DNA of 64,000 bases from Gammaproteobacteria bacterium. Lineage in GTDB: Bacteria > Pseudomonadota > Gammaproteobacteria > Pseudomonadales > Alcanivoracaceae. Under the pieces are notes generated by a model. That model searched no databases and was not told the origin of the DNA. It was given only the letters and a program-made list of their open reading frames with translations. Below are positions 9,383-17,971 of this stretch, piece after piece. Every line of letters starts with the position of its first letter. The stretch's first letter is position 1. The translations under genes were made by a program, and so were the position numbers. The stretch is taken from contig JAGPVL010000015.1 of NCBI GenBank assembly GCA_018067045.1, positions 124,001-188,000 of the forward strand, written 5' to 3'.

Positions 9383-9406
9383 TGTACAGGCAATCTTGTT
9401 TGTACA
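9383..9406 (+). promoter_or_regulatory. TGTACA-N12-TGTACA operator, probable LitR-type box
   Basis: Two perfect TGTACA repeats separated by exactly 12 bases, ending 18 bases before the start of the photolyase operon. This equals the consensus I recall for promoters controlled by class II LitR, a MerR-family light-response regulator, in Pseudomonas putida. The operon's second gene is such a MerR regulator, so autoregulation is likely. The right repeat overlaps a TACAAC hexamer that could serve as -10, giving a very short leader. Confidence 0.7.
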
Positions 9407-9424
9407 ACCACGAGGGCGGAGTGT

Positions 9425-10378
9425 ATGAACAAAATATCGGTTGGTATTAGTGCGTGCCTGCTAGGCGCCGAAGTTAGGCATGACGGTGGTCACAAGCGCT
9501 CTCATTTTTGCACTGACAGCTTGTCGCGTTACTTCGATATGCGGCCTTTATGTCCAGAGCTCGGTGCTGGATTTTCTGTGCCGAGGCCGGCTATGCGGTT
9601 GGTCGAGCCTACAGACCTAGATAAGCCCGCTCGTTTAACGATTTCCCGTACTGGGCGTGATGTAGATGAGCCTATCCGCAACTGGTGTCAGCGCACCGTA
9701 CCGCAGCTTGGTTCATTGCGTGGTTATGTTCTGATGGGCAAGTCGCCCAGCTGCGGCTTGGAACGGGTTCGGACCTATAACGGTGAAGGTAACGTGCAAC
9801 GCCGAGATGCTGCGGGAATCTTTGCCAGTGAACTGATCAATGCCTACCCCATCTTGCCGGTTGAAGAAGAGGGGCGGCTCAATGATCCGAATCTGAGAGA
9901 AAACTTTATTGAGCGTGTTTTCGTGTTCGATGATTGGTGTCAGTTGATAGAGACGTCATTAACGCCGGCGAAACTGATTCAGTTTCATTCTCGGCGTAAG
10001 TTCCAACTATTGGCACACTGCGAAAAAACGTATCGCCAGCTAGGCGTATTGTTGAGCGACTTAAAATCCACGCCGCTGGAAAATATTGCTGATCAGTATA
10101 TTTGCGCGTTTATGCTAGCCATGAAGAAACCAGCAATGCGCGGCGCACACGCTAACGTTATGTTGCATTTGCTTGGTTTTTTCCGCGGCCAGCTTGAAAG
10201 CGTTGAGCGCGATGCGATACAGCAGAGTATTCACAATTACCTACATGATCAGGTGCCACTTGTTGTACCGATGACGCTGTTGCGTATTGCAGAGCGACGT
10301 TTCCCAAATCAATACCTCCATCAGCAGGCGTATCTTGCTCCCTACCCGGATGCACTCGGCTTACGGAATGCCATATGA
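9425..10378 (+). CDS. DUF523 and DUF1722 domain protein
   Basis: Two-domain protein of unknown biochemical role, common beside photolyase genes. Residues about 5-145 are DUF523 (ISACLLGAEVRHDGGHKR, LCPELGAGFSVPRPAMRL, MGKSPSCGLERVR, with conserved Cys residues). Residues about 195-305 are DUF1722 (FHSRRKFQLLAHCEKTYRQLG, ending RFPNQYLHQQAYLAPYPDALGLRNAI), the domain of E. coli YbgA, which also sits next to phrB. 317 residues, with a GGCGGAG before the ATG. First gene of the light-response operon; its stop overlaps the regulator gene by four bases. Confidence 0.9.
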   Translation: MNKISVGISACLLGAEVRHDGGHKRSHFCTDSLSRYFDMRPLCPELGAGFSVPRPAMRLVEPTDLDKPARLTISRTGRDVDEPIRNWCQRTVPQLGSLRGYVLMGKSPSCGLERVRTYNGEGNVQRRDAAGIFASELINAYPILPVEEEGRLNDPNLRENFIERVFVFDDWCQLIETSLTPAKLIQFHSRRKFQLLAHCEKTYRQLGVLLSDLKSTPLENIADQYICAFMLAMKKPAMRGAHANVMLHLLGFFRGQLESVERDAIQQSIHNYLHDQVPLVVPMTLLRIAERRFPNQYLHQQAYLAPYPDALGLRNAI

Positions 10379-11292
10379 GTGCACAACAGGTTGCGTTTTT
10401 TTCGATAACAGAATTGGGCGAAAAGACCGGCGTTAATCCTGTGACGTTACGTGCGTGGGAGCGTCGCTATGGCTTGCTGAAGCCGAAGCGCAATGATCGA
10501 GGTTATCGTGTGTACGTTGAGGCAGATTATGCCCGTGTTGTCAGTGTGCTGGCCTGGATAGAAAGAGGGGTATCCATTGGGCGCATTAAGCCCTTATTGG
10601 ATAACAGTGAGCAATCGTTTGAAGTCGATTCGGAAGATGAATCATTGGTGCTTGCTCTGGACTGTCTCGAGTGCGGGGACTTAAGGCGTTTGGAGCGCGT
10701 CTATGAGACATGGCTGAGAAGCTACCCGCAGGCGTATATTATTGATCAAAAATGGAAGCCGTTATTTGGGTTGCTGCGCGGCAAGGTGGAGCCTGGCGCA
10801 GAGAGTTCCGTTGCATTGCTGGCTAGTTTTATTGAGCAGAAAATGCAGGCGCGATTGCTAAAACACCTACCTACAAAGCGTCACCCAGGGATTTTATTGA
10901 TTCCGGTTGGCGACGATAGTTCTCTTAACGCGCTATTTCTTCATGTGATGCTGACGCAAGGCAGTGCTGTCCCGGTCACACGCTTGTCTCGGTCGGTTGA
11001 GGCTTCTGAGTATCCGTTTATGGCGTCTTATGATCTGTATTGTGGGGTTATTTTTGTTGTGTCTGCGGGGATGAGCGCAACAGCGGTGACTCACCATCTG
11101 AACTCGGTCGTTAAACGTATCGCGAAGCCGGTCGCCATTGTCGGGGAGGCATTGCCGAGTTTGCCTCATCTCGTAAGAGCGGGGGCTTCAACCTTGATGG
11201 TCCAGTCAGGGCAAGCGACAACAGTTGCTTCGGCACTAGTGGGCAGCGGTTGGATTGCTGAGACTGTAACGAGCTCAGGGGGGCAGGGTTAA
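10375..11292 (+). CDS. MerR-family regulator, class II LitR-like
   Basis: 305 residues. The N-terminal winged helix-turn-helix is typical of MerR (FSITELGEKTGVNPVTLRAWERRYGLLKPKRNDRGYRVY, about 8-75). The C-terminal part (about 165-300) has the fold pattern of a cobalamin-binding domain (GILLIPVGDDSSLNALFLHVMLTQG) but lacks the DxHxxG histidine that binds B12. That is the pattern of B12-independent class II LitR proteins, in which light sensing is thought to go through a separate LOV protein. The operator at 9383-9406 and the photolyase next door support a role in light control. It could alternatively sense something else. Confidence 0.8.
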   Translation: MSAQQVAFFSITELGEKTGVNPVTLRAWERRYGLLKPKRNDRGYRVYVEADYARVVSVLAWIERGVSIGRIKPLLDNSEQSFEVDSEDESLVLALDCLECGDLRRLERVYETWLRSYPQAYIIDQKWKPLFGLLRGKVEPGAESSVALLASFIEQKMQARLLKHLPTKRHPGILLIPVGDDSSLNALFLHVMLTQGSAVPVTRLSRSVEASEYPFMASYDLYCGVIFVVSAGMSATAVTHHLNSVVKRIAKPVAIVGEALPSLPHLVRAGASTLMVQSGQATTVASALVGSGWIAETVTSSGGQG

Positions 11293-11293
11293 T

Positions 11294-12868
11294 ATGGCGG
11301 GATTGGTTTGGTTTCGTAATGATTTACGGGTGAATTATCACTCGCCATTACTGGCAGCGTGTGATGCGGCCAGAGAAGGCACTGGAGAAGCTGTACGGGC
11401 TGTTTATGTTCTGTGCGAGCGTCAGTGGGACATCCATGATGTTGCGCCGCTTAGGCGTTGGTACGTGCTGTCATCGTTACGCGAGCTTGGTGCCTCTTTG
11501 GCAAAGAAAGGTATTCCGCTCGATATACTCGATGGCAAAGACTTTGTACGCACTGCGGATCAGATCTCTGACTACGCTCGTACACATGGCATATCGACCC
11601 TATTTTATAATCGTGATTACCCCGTCAATGAAGTGCGTCGTGATCAGGCCGTATCTGAGCGTCTGAAAGAGATGGGGATTCAAACGGTATGTTTTGACGA
11701 CGGCGTACTGGTTCCGCCGTCGGCTTTAAGGACGACGGGCGGAACCCCTTACACGGTGTTCACGCCGTTTCGGCGAAAATGGCGTGAAGTCATGAAGACT
11801 AAATGGCGTGAAGTCATGAGTCTGCAGACATCCTTGGTGCAATCAGCGCAATACTCCCATACAGGCCGTGGCAATTTGGCAACGTTTGACGACACGCTTA
11901 TTCGTCAGGCGTTAGAGCGGTGTGACGTGGGAAAGGAGGTTTGTGCGCTTTGGCAAACGGGGGAGCGCGCCGCACGGGAGCAGCTGAAACGGTTTGTTGC
12001 GGAGGCGCTAGCGGGGTATCAGGAGCAGAGAGATTTTCCTAGGCTAGAAGGCACGAGCTTTTTATCCGCGGCCTTATCGGCAGGTACGGTGTCGGTGCGG
12101 GAATGCTATGAGCGTGCGGTGTTTTATATGGCCGAATATTCACCGGAGTATCCAGTCGGAGATTTACGCAAAGGCGAAAAAAATCTGGAATATAGCTCGT
12201 TTGACAGCGAATCGACTAGCGTATCCCGCGAGCGTGCGGTAGCAGGAGTTGACGTTTGGTTAAGTGAATTATGTTGGCGTGATTTTTATCGCCAGATCAT
12301 GGCAAATTTTCCGCGCGTATCGATGGGTGTGCCATTTAAGCAAGAAACGGGCTTTATTCAGTGGTCTAACGACGACGATGCATTTTCTGCATGGTGCGAA
12401 GGGCGAACAGGGTATCCGTTGGTTGATGCGGCCATGCGCCAGTTGCGCGCAACAGGCTGGATGCACAATCGGTTGCGGATGGTTGCGGCGATGTTTCTAA
12501 CCAAGCAGTTATTCATTGATTGGCGTAGAGGTGAGCGTTTTTTTATGCAGCATCTGATTGACGGCGACTTTGCTGCCAATAATGGTGGTTGGCAATGGAG
12601 CGCATCAACAGGAACGGATGCGGTGCCGTATTTCCGATTTTTTAATCCGGTCAGGCAGAGCCAGCGCTTCGATTCCGAGGGCACATTTATTCGACGCTGG
12701 GTGCCGGAGTTGTCTGTGCTCGACAACAAAAGGATTCATGAGCCGTGGAAGGCGGCAGAGCTTGTGCCAGACTATTGCGCGCGGATTGTCATGCTCGAGG
12801 GAACCAAGGAGCGTGTCACACAAGCATTTCGTATGGCCAAAGAAATTGATCAGATGGGACAGCATTGA
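11294..12868 (+). CDS. phrB: Deoxyribodipyrimidine photolyase (class I CPD type)
   Basis: Blue-light-driven FAD enzyme that splits cyclobutane pyrimidine dimers. 524 residues, about 50 longer than E. coli PhrB. N-terminal antenna domain begins GLVWFRNDLRV. The FAD-binding half contains RDFPRLEGTSFLSAALSAGTVSVR, WLSELCWRDFYRQIM, GYPLVDAAMRQLRATGWMHNRLRM and WQWSASTGTDAVPYFRFFNP, all close to E. coli PhrB, so a Cry-DASH call is unlikely. One base separates it from the MerR gene, and its stop overlaps the next start (TGATG). A 24-base in-frame tandem duplication lies at 11777. Confidence 0.95.
   Translation: MAGLVWFRNDLRVNYHSPLLAACDAAREGTGEAVRAVYVLCERQWDIHDVAPLRRWYVLSSLRELGASLAKKGIPLDILDGKDFVRTADQISDYARTHGISTLFYNRDYPVNEVRRDQAVSERLKEMGIQTVCFDDGVLVPPSALRTTGGTPYTVFTPFRRKWREVMKTKWREVMSLQTSLVQSAQYSHTGRGNLATFDDTLIRQALERCDVGKEVCALWQTGERAAREQLKRFVAEALAGYQEQRDFPRLEGTSFLSAALSAGTVSVRECYERAVFYMAEYSPEYPVGDLRKGEKNLEYSSFDSESTSVSRERAVAGVDVWLSELCWRDFYRQIMANFPRVSMGVPFKQETGFIQWSNDDDAFSAWCEGRTGYPLVDAAMRQLRATGWMHNRLRMVAAMFLTKQLFIDWRRGERFFMQHLIDGDFAANNGGWQWSASTGTDAVPYFRFFNPVRQSQRFDSEGTFIRRWVPELSVLDNKRIHEPWKAAELVPDYCARIVMLEGTKERVTQAFRMAKEIDQMGQH
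11777..11819 (+). repeat. 24-base-period direct repeat within phrB
   Basis: AAATGGCGTGAAGTCATGA occurs at 11777-11795 and again at 11801-11819. It duplicates the peptide KWREVMK/S in frame (eight residues), between the antenna and FAD-binding domains. The exact identity suggests a recent slippage event. Confidence 0.9.
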
Positions 12869-14130
12869 TGAAGCGTATTGCCGTGATTGGTTCAGGGATT
12901 AGTGGGTTAACAGCTGCGTGGTTACTGAGTCGCCAGCATAACGTGACAGTATTTGAGTCAGAGGATCGTGTCGGGGGGCATACCCATACCGTTCCAGTGA
13001 AACGCTCCTACGGCCACTTTGATTTGGATGTAGGCTTTATTGTTTTTAATGATCGTACTTACCCAAACTTTAATCGCCTGCTAGCGCAGCTTGATGTGGG
13101 TATGAGGCCGACGAGCATGGGGTTTTCTGTGTCCGCCGAAGCTACCGGCGTTGAGTACTGTGGTGACGGTATTGCCGGTGTGTTTGCGCAGAAGCGTAAC
13201 TGGTTGTCTCCGTCGCACTGGCGCATGGTGCTAGATATTTTGCGTTTTAATAAATCTGCGCTATCGCTGCTGGACGGGGCAGACGGCGAGATGCCGCTGC
13301 TTTCGTACTTAAGACGTGAAGGTTACAGTGAGCGTTTTATCAGTCATTACATTTTACCTATGGGCGGCGCGATTTGGTCTTGCAGCGATGCGCAGATGGC
13401 GGAGTTTCCGGCGCGATTCTTTGTGCAGTTTTTTGATAATCATGGCTTGTTGTCACTGAGGAATCGCCCACAGTGGTACGTGGTGCCGGGAGGTTCGTCT
13501 GCCTACGTGAAGAAGATGCTGGCGCGGGCCACATTTGACGTCAGATTGAATACGCCCGTTGCGTCGGTGCAACGAGTTAATGGCGGCGTAAGCGTGATCC
13601 TCGGCGATGACAGCGAACTTGCTTTCGATGAGGTGGTCATGGCGTGTCATGCCGATCAGTCGTTGGCGTTGCTGAGCGATGCCAGCAGTGACGAGGCATC
13701 CGTGCTGTTATCTGTTCCATATCAAGAAAATGACGTTGTGTTGCACACGGATACGTCTTTGTTGCCTCGTAGTGAGCGTTGCTGGTCAAGCTGGAATGGC
13801 TTATTGCCGGAAAATGCCGCTGAGCGTGTGCAGGTGACCTATAACATGAACATCCTTCAGCATCTTGATGGGGCAGGGACCAAGCCCCAAGAAACGTTTT
13901 GTGTGTCACTGAACGCGACGGACCGTATTGATCCGACGAAAATCATCTATCAGAAAAAGATGTTTCACCCTGTTTTCACTCCGAACGGTTTAGCGTGCAG
14001 GGAGAAACTGGAATCCATTAACGGCAAGAAAAATGTTTGGTTCTGCGGCGCATGGTGTCGCAATGGGTTTCACGAGGACGGTGTTGTATCGGCGCTAAAG
14101 GTCGCTGAGAAATTTGGTGAGGTACTGTGA
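12868..14130 (+). CDS. FAD-dependent amine-oxidase-like oxidoreductase
   Basis: 420 residues with an N-terminal Rossmann dinucleotide motif (IAVIGSGISGLTAAWLLSRQHNVTVFE) and the GGHTHTVPV segment typical of this flavoprotein family; the C-terminal FAD contact is FCGAWCRNGFHEDGVVSALKVAE. Such proteins regularly sit with DUF1365 and Cfa-like genes and are thought to modify membrane fatty acids; in Rhodobacter a comparable set is tied to singlet-oxygen response and furan fatty acids. The exact reaction here is unknown. ATG 12868 overlaps the phrB stop by one base, and GTGA couples it to the next gene. Confidence 0.88.
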   Translation: MKRIAVIGSGISGLTAAWLLSRQHNVTVFESEDRVGGHTHTVPVKRSYGHFDLDVGFIVFNDRTYPNFNRLLAQLDVGMRPTSMGFSVSAEATGVEYCGDGIAGVFAQKRNWLSPSHWRMVLDILRFNKSALSLLDGADGEMPLLSYLRREGYSERFISHYILPMGGAIWSCSDAQMAEFPARFFVQFFDNHGLLSLRNRPQWYVVPGGSSAYVKKMLARATFDVRLNTPVASVQRVNGGVSVILGDDSELAFDEVVMACHADQSLALLSDASSDEASVLLSVPYQENDVVLHTDTSLLPRSERCWSSWNGLLPENAAERVQVTYNMNILQHLDGAGTKPQETFCVSLNATDRIDPTKIIYQKKMFHPVFTPNGLACREKLESINGKKNVWFCGAWCRNGFHEDGVVSALKVAEKFGEVL

Positions 14131-14972
14131 TCGAAGACCCTGCACATAAAGATGACAAGATAACAGATCATGCTTTGTTGACAGGGCGGGTCTGGCATCG
14201 GCGGATTCGCCCCGTTGAGCACCGCTTTAGCTATCCGTTTTGGTGGGCATGGATCAATCTTGATGATGTAGATGGATTGCTACAACGCAGTGCTTTCTGG
14301 GGACGAGCGTGGCGTCCAATTGTATTTAACGAACAAGATTATTTAGATGGCGCGCCGGGTTCACTCAGAGAACGCATTACGCATAAGGCTCACTCGCTGG
14401 GTCTTGATTGGCGCGTGGGCACGGTTTGTCTGATGTCGCAGCCACGCATATTGGGTTGGCTATTTAATCCGATTTCGTTGTACTGGTATTTTTCGCCGGA
14501 CAGCGGTCAGCCAGAGTCTGTTATTGCTGAAGTTCATAATACGCCTTGGGATGAGAAGCATTGGTACCGTCTTGATCTTGGTGTTGTTGGTGCGGTAAGC
14601 GAAAACGTTTCCGACGACGGCGTAGAAAAAAAAGCGACATCGCAGGTCGATGAAATAAGTCATAAAAAAACGTTCCATGTATCGCCATTTATGCCGATGG
14701 ACCTTCGCTACAAATGGCGTCTCGACGTTGATCTGAGCGGCGCAAATGTCGGGATCGATAGCCATGATGATGAGGGCGTGTTGTTCTCGGCAGGGGTTAG
14801 CTTGCAGAGAGTAGACGCGAATAAGAATGCGATGGTGGGCATGTTGCAGCGCTACGGGGCGCAAGCTTTTAAGGTTAGTCTGGCGATCTATGCGCACGCT
14901 TGGCGAATATGGCGAAAAGGCGTTGGGTTCCATCGCCATCCTTTGGCGGGTTCGGCCGGAGAGCATAAATAA
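14127..14972 (+). CDS. DUF1365 protein
   Basis: 281 residues, GTG start inside the previous stop (GTGA). The family signature is clear: LLTGRVWHRRIRPVEHRFSYPFWWAWINLDDVD at the start, MSQPRILGWLFNPISLYWYFSP in the middle and NTPWDEKHWYRL after it; the C-terminus is basic (RIWRKGVGFHRHP). The family has no settled function but travels with the flavin oxidoreductase upstream and the Cfa-like enzyme downstream, so a role in modifying membrane lipids is likely. A 25-residue low-conservation insert (about 160-185, KKATSQVDEISHKK) looks unstructured. Confidence 0.88.
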   Translation: MIEDPAHKDDKITDHALLTGRVWHRRIRPVEHRFSYPFWWAWINLDDVDGLLQRSAFWGRAWRPIVFNEQDYLDGAPGSLRERITHKAHSLGLDWRVGTVCLMSQPRILGWLFNPISLYWYFSPDSGQPESVIAEVHNTPWDEKHWYRLDLGVVGAVSENVSDDGVEKKATSQVDEISHKKTFHVSPFMPMDLRYKWRLDVDLSGANVGIDSHDDEGVLFSAGVSLQRVDANKNAMVGMLQRYGAQAFKVSLAIYAHAWRIWRKGVGFHRHPLAGSAGEHK

Positions 14973-16231
14973 TGAGGCAGGACGGAAATATGTTAAATGA
15001 TGTAGCAACGTCTAGAGAGGTAAAGAGTTCGGCGCTGGATATTCTGTGTCGACGCTTTGTATTGTCTGCGTTGGCCAAGTTTCCTGTTGGTTCTGCTACG
15101 TTGGTCGAGCCAGACGGGAATGTTGTCGCATTAGGAAAAGGGGCCCCGGCTGCACACATTGAGATCGTCGATTGGCGTGCTTATCGAATGCTGTTTAGCG
15201 GTGGCGGTTTAGGCGCGGGAGAAGGCTACATGGAAGGGTTGTGGCGTAGTGACGACCTGGTCTCTGTGGTGCGCTTTTTTGCCGTCAATGTTGTGCCGAT
15301 GCAGCGACTTGATAACGGTCTTGCACGATTAGCTAAGCCGCTTCGTGCAGTGCTGCACCGGTGGAATAGAAATTCTTTGAGCGGTTCAAAGCGCAACATT
15401 TCCGCACACTATGATTTGGGTAACGAGTTCTTCAAGCTATTCCTTGACCCTACCATGATGTATTCGAGCGCTGTATTTCCATCGGAGGCATCGTCCTTAT
15501 ATGAAGCATCAGTCTTTAAGCTTGAGATGGTCTGCCGCAAGCTGGAGCTGAATGCTTCACATCATTTGCTTGAGGTTGGCACTGGCTGGGGTGGCATGGC
15601 GATATATGCGGCGAAACACTACGGCTGCAAGGTGACCACGACGACTATTTCGCAGGAGCAGTATCACTACACCTGCGAACAAGTTCGTGAGCAAGGATTG
15701 GAGCATCTGGTGACGGTGCGAGACCAAGATTATCGTCTGCTGTCAGGTACTTATGATCGTATAGTTTCCATTGAGATGATCGAAGCGGTAGGCCATCAAT
15801 TTTTACCGACTTATTTTTCGAGTTTGCAAAGCATGCTTAAACCAGAAGGTATGGTCTTGTTGCAGGCAATCACCATTCCGGATCAGCGCTATCAGTATGC
15901 GCTGAAAAATATGGATTTTATTAAGCGCTATATTTTCCCCGGTGGATTCTTACCTTCCATTACTGAGCTGTGCGGCCATATCTCGACACATACCGAATGG
16001 GTGGTAAAAGATATTGAAGATATCGGTAGGGATTACGCCAAAACGATCGAGCATTGGCGAGATGCTTTTATGGCCTCGCTTGATCATGTAGAGAAGCAGG
16101 GCTTTGACCAACGCTTTACACGGATGTGGGATTATTACTTAGCTTACTGCGAAGGAGCCTTTCGTGAGCGAGCCATTAGTACCGTTCATTTGCTCGCAAC
16201 CGCACCACATTGGCGGCCGCAAGAGAACTAG
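14972..16231 (+). CDS. Cyclopropane-fatty-acyl-phospholipid synthase-like methyltransferase
   Basis: SAM-dependent enzyme of the CFA synthase family, which adds a methylene or methyl group to unsaturated acyl chains in phospholipids. 419 residues; NISAHYDLGNEFFKLFLDPTMMYSSAVF and the SAM loop LLEVGTGWGGMAIYAA are diagnostic, and the end (WDYYLAYCEGAFRERAISTVHLLATAPHW) fits. The ATG at 14972 overlaps the DUF1365 stop; the ATG at 14990 has a better GGACGGA ahead and is an alternative. Last gene of the operon. It may be a bona fide CFA synthase or a lipid methyltransferase of the furan-fatty-acid type. Confidence 0.9.
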   Translation: MRQDGNMLNDVATSREVKSSALDILCRRFVLSALAKFPVGSATLVEPDGNVVALGKGAPAAHIEIVDWRAYRMLFSGGGLGAGEGYMEGLWRSDDLVSVVRFFAVNVVPMQRLDNGLARLAKPLRAVLHRWNRNSLSGSKRNISAHYDLGNEFFKLFLDPTMMYSSAVFPSEASSLYEASVFKLEMVCRKLELNASHHLLEVGTGWGGMAIYAAKHYGCKVTTTTISQEQYHYTCEQVREQGLEHLVTVRDQDYRLLSGTYDRIVSIEMIEAVGHQFLPTYFSSLQSMLKPEGMVLLQAITIPDQRYQYALKNMDFIKRYIFPGGFLPSITELCGHISTHTEWVVKDIEDIGRDYAKTIEHWRDAFMASLDHVEKQGFDQRFTRMWDYYLAYCEGAFRERAISTVHLLATAPHWRPQEN

Positions 16232-16597
16232 GCCATGGAGGGCTAGGTGAAACTCATCTAAAGTAGCGTATGCCTCGATGCCGTATCATTTTTCGCTTGA
16301 AACCCTACTTTATAGAAAAGCTATCGTTATTCGGTAGGTCCAAAATTGTTTTTTGAACCTGGTCTCCATCATATTTAATGCCTCTCCACTCATTCTTCCT
16401 TCTTTCGGCGTTACTAAATAAACAAGATCAAAGCGGATCTTGGGCTATTGATGTCTCTTCGTCGTTTCCGATATGTATTATCCGCACCAATAAAAAGCAC
16501 GTCTTCATCGGAGGAATATCTTGGTGCATTAATCTTATGCTAAGCGTCATTCCTGCAATTTAGGATTACTTTCTGCCTAAAAAATAATCGTTTGTGT
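16232..16597 (+). other. Intergenic region upstream of the amt promoter
   Basis: About 366 bases without a convincing gene. A short frame at 16378-16563 has no start signal or family look. GCACCA at 16484 and TGGTGCA at 16522 resemble NtrC half-sites but do not form a properly spaced palindrome. An activator for the sigma-54 promoter would be expected to bind here. No clear terminator for the upstream operon was seen. Confidence 0.5.
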
Positions 16598-16613
16598 TGG
16601 CACGCGGGTTGCA
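16598..16613 (+). promoter_or_regulatory. Sigma-54 promoter for the ammonium transporter gene
   Basis: TGGCACG-CGGG-TTGCA matches the -24/-12 consensus TGGCACG-N4-TTGCA at every defined position. The GG and GC pairs have the required spacing, and the start codon of the transporter is 62 bases further on. This implies RpoN and, by analogy with other amtB genes, NtrC activation under nitrogen limitation. Confidence 0.88.
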
Positions 16614-16675
16614 ATCCTGAATGCAGGACTCTAACTCACATGATGTGCCACTCTCTCTAGACGCAGGAATCTGCT

Positions 16676-17971
16676 ATGAAGACGTCTTTATTTTTGGCCA
16701 TCGGCCTACTTTTACCCGGCATTGCCTTAGCGGGTGAAGGCAATGCCGCTAACGATATGGTTTGGCTTGCCACCGCCAGCGCGTTGGTATTTTTTATGCA
16801 GGCTGGATTCGCACTGCTAGAAACGGGTATGACACGATCGAAGAATGCACTCAACGTTGTCATGAAAAATTACATGGACGTATGCTTCGGTAGCTTGATT
16901 TTTTGGGCGCTGGGTTACGGAATTATGTTCGGTTTCAATACCAGTGGTTGGTTTGGTACTGACGGTTTTTTCCTCAATAGCGTCGATGGATCTACGTTCG
17001 GTTTTATGCTTTTTCAGATGATGTTTGCGGCCACGGCAGCCACTATTGCCAGCGGCGCTATGGCCGAGCGTACAAGTTATAACGCCTACCTAATCGGTGC
17101 TTTGCTTATTACCGGTTTGATTTACCCGGTATTTGGCAGTTGGGTATGGAATGCGGGCGGCTGGCTGGCAAAGATGGGATTTATTGATTTTGCGGGCTCC
17201 ACGGTTGTCCATTCAGTGGGGGCATGGTGCGCATTAGCTGGTGTCTTGGTTGTTGGTCCACGCCTCGGCCGTTTTGATAAATCCGGCAAGCCGCGCGAAA
17301 TTCGCGGGCATAATCTAACGTTGGTTGCCCTTGGTGGTTTTATTCTCTGGTTTGGATGGTTTGGTTTTAATGGTGGCTCGACAGTTGGAGCGAGCGTTCA
17401 AATTGGTCTGATTAATTTGAATACTCAATTGGCCGCGAGCGCCGGCGCGGTCGGTAGCATGCTGATAGCCTTGCTGGCGCGTCGGCCGATACTGTTGACG
17501 GAAACGGTTAACGGCTCGCTCGCCGGACTCGTCGGCATTACGGCTGGCTGCGCGACGATGTTGCCGGGGTACGCTATTTTTACAGGCTTGGTGGCCGGTG
17601 TTATTGCTTCGCTTGGCGCCGCGATGTTGCTACGTATGCGTATCGATGATGTTGTCGGTGCTATTCCTGTTCACGGTTTTGCGGGGGTTTGGGGCACACT
17701 CGCGGCGGGCATTTTTTTCGTCGACGACCCGTTCAATAGCATGCGCATTATGGTTCAGGTATTAGGGGTTGTTAGTGCCTTTATGTGGGCCTTTGGCGCC
17801 GCATTGGTTGCGTACCTTGTTATTGCCATGACGATGGGGTTACGTGCTAGTGCGATCCATGAGCAGCGCGGATTGGATCTGTCCGAGCATGCGGAAATAG
17901 GCTACCCAGAATTTCCTGTAGAAACGGCCTACACGGCTCATCGAGCTATCGACTTGGAGTCGCGACGATGA
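16676..17971 (+). CDS. amt: Ammonium transporter (Amt/MEP/Rh family)
   Basis: Inner-membrane ammonium channel/transporter. 431 residues with a signal peptide (SLFLAIGLLLPGIALAG) and about eleven membrane helices. Family motifs: GFALLETGMTRSKNALNVVMKN, DFAGSTVVHSVGAW (with the conserved Asp and first pore His) and AIPVHGFAGVWGTLAAGIF (second pore His). Unlike many amtB genes it has no glnK directly upstream in this window. Expression from the sigma-54 promoter at 16598 is likely. Its stop overlaps the start of an unknown gene (ATGA). Confidence 0.95.
   Translation: MKTSLFLAIGLLLPGIALAGEGNAANDMVWLATASALVFFMQAGFALLETGMTRSKNALNVVMKNYMDVCFGSLIFWALGYGIMFGFNTSGWFGTDGFFLNSVDGSTFGFMLFQMMFAATAATIASGAMAERTSYNAYLIGALLITGLIYPVFGSWVWNAGGWLAKMGFIDFAGSTVVHSVGAWCALAGVLVVGPRLGRFDKSGKPREIRGHNLTLVALGGFILWFGWFGFNGGSTVGASVQIGLINLNTQLAASAGAVGSMLIALLARRPILLTETVNGSLAGLVGITAGCATMLPGYAIFTGLVAGVIASLGAAMLLRMRIDDVVGAIPVHGFAGVWGTLAAGIFFVDDPFNSMRIMVQVLGVVSAFMWAFGAALVAYLVIAMTMGLRASAIHEQRGLDLSEHAEIGYPEFPVETAYTAHRAIDLESRR

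Noticed and set aside
9111-9428. Open frame on the plus strand running through the tRNA-Lys gene
   Set aside because: It is read through the tRNA and its terminator and has no ribosome site; a structural RNA explains the sequence.
11294-12868. Cryptochrome-DASH instead of CPD photolyase
   Set aside because: The FAD-domain motifs follow E. coli PhrB closely and the typical DASH motifs are missing.
16484-16528. NtrC binding site upstream of amt
   Set aside because: GCACCA and TGGTGCA half-sites exist but are over 30 bases apart and do not form the standard palindrome.
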